Source: Arsenicicoccus cauae (GTDB taxonomy: Bacteria; Actinomycetota; Actinomycetes; Actinomycetales; Dermatophilaceae). From it: DNA of 64,000 bases. Within the stretch, counting starts at the first letter, position 1, and the number at the start of each line of letters is the position of its first letter. The stretch is from assembly GCF_009707125.1 (NCBI RefSeq), contig NZ_WLVL01000006.1, positions 1 through 64,000 on the forward strand, given 5' to 3'. Of this stretch, positions 61,515-64,000 are shown one piece after another. The position numbers and the translations under genes are program-made. The notes under the pieces were generated by a model. It worked only from the letters and a program-made list of their open reading frames with translations. It searched no databases and was not told where the DNA came from.

Positions 61515-61928
61515 TCACTCGGTGACGGTCGGCGCGGACTCCAGCAGCGGCCGCAGCTCCAGCCACTCGCGGTATGGCGTCCCGCCCTCTCCCGGCGCCG
61601 CCGACAGCTCGCCCGCCAGCTCGATCGCCCGGTCCTGCGAGTCGACGTCGATGATCATCCACCCGGCGATCAGCTCCTTGGTCTCGGCGAACGGCCCGTC
61701 CGTCACCGGCGGCCTCCCCTCACCGTCGTGGCGCACCCACAGGCCGTCCTGGGCGAGCGCCCGGCTGTCGACGAGCTCACCGGACTCGCGCAGCCGGTCG
61801 GCGAAGTCGTTCATGTACTGCATGTGCGCGTCGACCTCCGCCGGCGTCCACCGGTCCATCGGGACGTCGTGCTCGGCGTCGTCGGGCTTGGTGCTCCGGT
61901 AGTGCTTCAGCAGCAGGTACTTGGCCAT
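61515..61928 (-). CDS. YCII/DGPF domain protein, partner of the ECF42 sigma factor
   Basis: A protein of 137 residues. A ferredoxin-like YCII fold is seen, starting KYLLLKHYRSTKP, with the DGPFAETKELIAGWMIID motif at about 76-93. GAGGAG lies six bases before the ATG. Genes of this family occur next to ECF42 sigma genes in many actinobacteria and are their usual targets (family knowledge); the biochemical function is not established. Confidence 0.88.
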   Translation of the reverse strand: MAKYLLLKHYRSTKPDDAEHDVPMDRWTPAEVDAHMQYMNDFADRLRESGELVDSRALAQDGLWVRHDGEGRPPVTDGPFAETKELIAGWMIIDVDSQDRAIELAGELSAAPGEGGTPYREWLELRPLLESAPTVTE

Positions 61929-62060
61929 GGCTGTCTCCTCGTCGCCGGTGCCGCCATTGTGACCGCACTCACCCCAGGGACGGAGCCGCGGGAGCGTTCT
62001 CGACATCGGCTCACCGCTCCAGCCGTATGTCGTCCGCGCCGTCCCTGCATCGTGGTGGGG

Positions 62061-62795
62061 TCACAGGACGGCGAGCTGCACCGCGCTGACCGCCACGAAC
62101 GCCGTCACGATCCGCGCGAACCACACCTGGTCGATCCGCGCCACCACCTGCCGCCCGAGCCACGCACCCACCAGCACGACCGGCGCCAGCAGCGGCAGCA
62201 ACGCCAAGCCGCGCCCCGTCACGAGTCCCAGCCCCACCATGAACGGCAGCTTCACGAGGTTGACCGCCAGGAAGAACCACGCCGTCGTGCCGAGGAAGGT
62301 CCACTTCTCGTAGTTCTCGCGCAGGAGATAGAGATTCATGGCGGGACCTCCGGCGTTGGCCACCATGGTCGTGAAGCCGGCGAGCGCGGCATACGCCCGC
62401 CCGACAGCGCGAGAACCCTGACGCGGCGCCGGGCGTCGCGCGCTCCACAGCTGGATCCCCAGCAGCACCAGCAAGATCGCGCCGATCACGCGCCGCAGCA
62501 CGAGGTCGTCGACGACCGCCAGGAAGCCCACGCCCAGTCCCACGCCGAGCAGCACCGGCAGCACGAGCCGCACCAGCAGGCCCCGATCGACCGTATGCCG
62601 GTACGCCCGCGTGGCCACCAGGTCGCCGACCAGCAGGAGGAGCAGGAGCGTCCCCGTCGACTCCTTGGCCGGCAGCGCGAGAGCGAAGAGCCCGACCGCC
62701 ACCATCGCGGCGCCGCCGATCGCCGTCTTGGAGAAGCCGACGACGAGGGCGCCGGCCACCAGCAGCGACCAGGCGAGGGGGCTGAGCTCCGGCAT
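62061..62795 (-). CDS. TauE/SafE (TSUP) family membrane transporter
   Basis: A protein of 244 residues from the ATG at 62795. Seven to eight hydrophobic helices are present, and the paired family motifs are GFSKTAIGGAAM near the N-terminus and FTTMVANAGGPAMNLYLL in the second half. TSUP proteins export sulfite, sulfoacetate or other organic anions. The frame continues upstream antisense to no gene but overlaps the iolD end, so the ATG was chosen. The substrate is unknown. Confidence 0.88.
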   Translation of the reverse strand: MPELSPLAWSLLVAGALVVGFSKTAIGGAAMVAVGLFALALPAKESTGTLLLLLLVGDLVATRAYRHTVDRGLLVRLVLPVLLGVGLGVGFLAVVDDLVLRRVIGAILLVLLGIQLWSARRPAPRQGSRAVGRAYAALAGFTTMVANAGGPAMNLYLLRENYEKWTFLGTTAWFFLAVNLVKLPFMVGLGLVTGRGLALLPLLAPVVLVGAWLGRQVVARIDQVWFARIVTAFVAVSAVQLAVL

Positions 62796-62812
62796 ACGGC
62801 CTCGTGCTCTGG

Positions 62813-64000
62813 TCAGAGGTGGTGGCGCTGGGCCGTCTTCTCCTCGGCGTACTCCGCGTGGGCCCGCTGCGTGGACTCCAGCTCGGACACCTCCGAGACC
62901 GGCACGTCCCACCAGGCGTGACCGGGCGGGTTGGGGCCGCACAGGTCGGTCTCGATGTAGAGCACGACGGGGCCGTCCGCCGCCGCGGCCGTGGCGTAGC
63001 CGGCGCGGAACTCCTCGATCCCGTTGCAGCGCAGCACCTCTGCGCCCCAGGACGCTGCGTTGGCGGCGAGGTCGAAGGGGACCTTGTCGCCGTCGAGCCG
63101 ACCGGACTCGCGGTTGCGCATCCGATAGCTCGTCCCGAAGCGCTGCGAGCCGCGCGACTCCGACAGTGCCCCGATGGACGCGAAGCCGTGGTTCTGCAGG
63201 AGCACGACGATGACCTTGAGGCCCTCGGACACGATGGTCGCGAGCTCCATCGGCATCATCTGGTAGGTGCCGTCGCCGACGATCGCCACGACCTGACGGT
63301 CCTCGTGGCCGTCGCTGTCGAGCGCGAGCCGGACGCCCATCGCCGCGGGGATCTCGTAGCCCATGCAGGAGTAGGCGTACTCCAGGTGGTACTGCTCGGG
63401 GGTCCGCGCGCGCCAGAGCGCCTGCAGGTCCCCGGGCATCGAGCCGGCCGCGTTGATGACGACGTCGTGGTCGCCCATGAGCTCGTTGAGCGCGCCGAAG
63501 ACCTCGGTCTGCGCGGGGAGCGGCTGGTGGTCGCGGTGGTAGCACTCGTCGATGACCTGGTCCCACTCGGCCCACAGGTCCGCGGCGCGCTGCTGGTATG
63601 CCGGATCGGTGGTCCAGCCGTCGAGCGCGCCCTGGAGCGCGGTCAGCGCCTCGCGCGCGTCCGCCACCACCATCGTCGCCGCGTGCTTGGCGGCGTCGAA
63701 GGCGAGCACGTTGACGTTGACGAATCGCACGTCGGGAGAGGCGAACACGGTGTGCGACGCCGTCGTGAAGTCGCTGTAGCGCGTCCCCACCCCGATGACC
63801 AGGTCGGCCTCGCGGGCGAGGGTGTTGGCGGCACTGTTTCCCGTGGAACCAACCCCGCCGACGGACAGCGGGTGCTCCCAGCTGATCGCGCCCTTGCCGG
63901 CCTGGGTGTCGGCGACGGGGATGCCCGTGGCCGTGGCGAACTCACGCAGTGCCTCGCTCGCCCCGCTGTAGATCGCGCCCCCGCCGGCCACGAGCAGCGG
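62813..64000 (-). CDS. iolD: 3D-(3,5/4)-trihydroxycyclohexane-1,2-dione hydrolase, 3' part
   Basis: The last 395 codons are in the window; the 5' part continues beyond 64000. It is a thiamine-diphosphate enzyme that opens the inositol ring to 5-deoxy-glucuronate. The central domain has GGVGSTGNSAANTLAREADL and VIGVGTRYSDFTTASH. The cofactor domain has VGDGTYQMMPMEL and VVLLQNHGFASIG, the GDG-to-N metal motif with the family's NHG ending, and the IolD segment GTSYRMRNRESGRLDG. It completes the inositol pathway but lies about 25 kb from iolB-iolC. The gap to the TSUP gene is 17 bases, so the two may be co-transcribed. Confidence 0.93.
   Translation of the reverse strand, partial: PLLVAGGGAIYSGASEALREFATATGIPVADTQAGKGAISWEHPLSVGGVGSTGNSAANTLAREADLVIGVGTRYSDFTTASHTVFASPDVRFVNVNVLAFDAAKHAATMVVADAREALTALQGALDGWTTDPAYQQRAADLWAEWDQVIDECYHRDHQPLPAQTEVFGALNELMGDHDVVINAAGSMPGDLQALWRARTPEQYHLEYAYSCMGYEIPAAMGVRLALDSDGHEDRQVVAIVGDGTYQMMPMELATIVSEGLKVIVVLLQNHGFASIGALSESRGSQRFGTSYRMRNRESGRLDGDKVPFDLAANAASWGAEVLRCNGIEEFRAGYATAAAADGPVVLYIETDLCGPNPPGHAWWDVPVSEVSELESTQRAHAEYAEEKTAQRHHL

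Overview
The window is high-GC actinobacterial DNA, probably chromosomal. Support for this comes from a mycothione reductase gene, a DnaB helicase with a class 3-type intein, DnaA boxes of the high-GC form TTGTCCACA, several apparently leaderless starts, and actinobacterial family types throughout. Frequent TATGCC/GGCATA words recall Intrasporangiaceae/Dermatophilaceae-type genomes, but genus cannot be set from this sequence alone.

Layout. (1) 1-8.1 kb is a defence island on the minus strand: a decayed type ISP restriction-helicase fragment, then GIY-YIG nuclease - hsdM - hsdS - hsdR. (2) 8.2-14.5 kb is core genome: dnaB with an intein in its P-loop, a DnaA-box cluster upstream of it, a MATE exporter, a truncated membrane-protein gene and mtr. 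(3) 14.5-38.6 kb is a large myo-inositol catabolic region. It holds two uptake systems (an MFS sugar porter and an ABC transporter), five Gfo/Idh/MocA dehydrogenases, four xylose-isomerase-like TIM-barrel genes (one frameshifted), mmsA/iolA, iolB, an IolJ-type aldolase, iolC and a GntR regulator. A LacI / phytanoyl-CoA-dioxygenase-like / SDR module sits among them. Short inverted repeats built on TTTGTCC or TGTC lie in most of its promoter regions and look like a shared operator. (4) 38.6-46.7 kb is accessory DNA: an orphan HicB-like gene, an IS1634-type element, IS256 and IS3 remnants, and an RHS-repeat gene broken by one amber codon and followed by a tiny two-helix membrane gene. (5) 46.7-57.3 kb holds a dehalogenase-like hydrolase and a carbohydrate locus: PfkB kinase - binding protein - two permeases - secreted PIG-L/NEW3/CBM9-like protein, divergent from DeoR - GH4 phospho-glycosidase. 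(6) 57.3-64 kb has divergent lacI and dehydrogenase genes that have both lost their 5' ends at one junction, another TIM-barrel gene, an ECF42-type sigma factor with its DGPF/YCII partner, a TauE/SafE exporter and the 3' part of iolD.

How it works together. Inositol enters by the MFS or ABC route. IolG-type enzymes oxidise it, IolE-like TIM-barrel proteins dehydrate or isomerise it, IolD (right edge) opens the ring, IolB isomerises, IolC phosphorylates, the aldolase cleaves and MmsA finishes. The surplus of dehydrogenase/TIM-barrel pairs suggests several inositol isomers or derivatives feed the same core. iolD is about 25 kb from iolB-iolC, with the accessory and carbohydrate loci between them.
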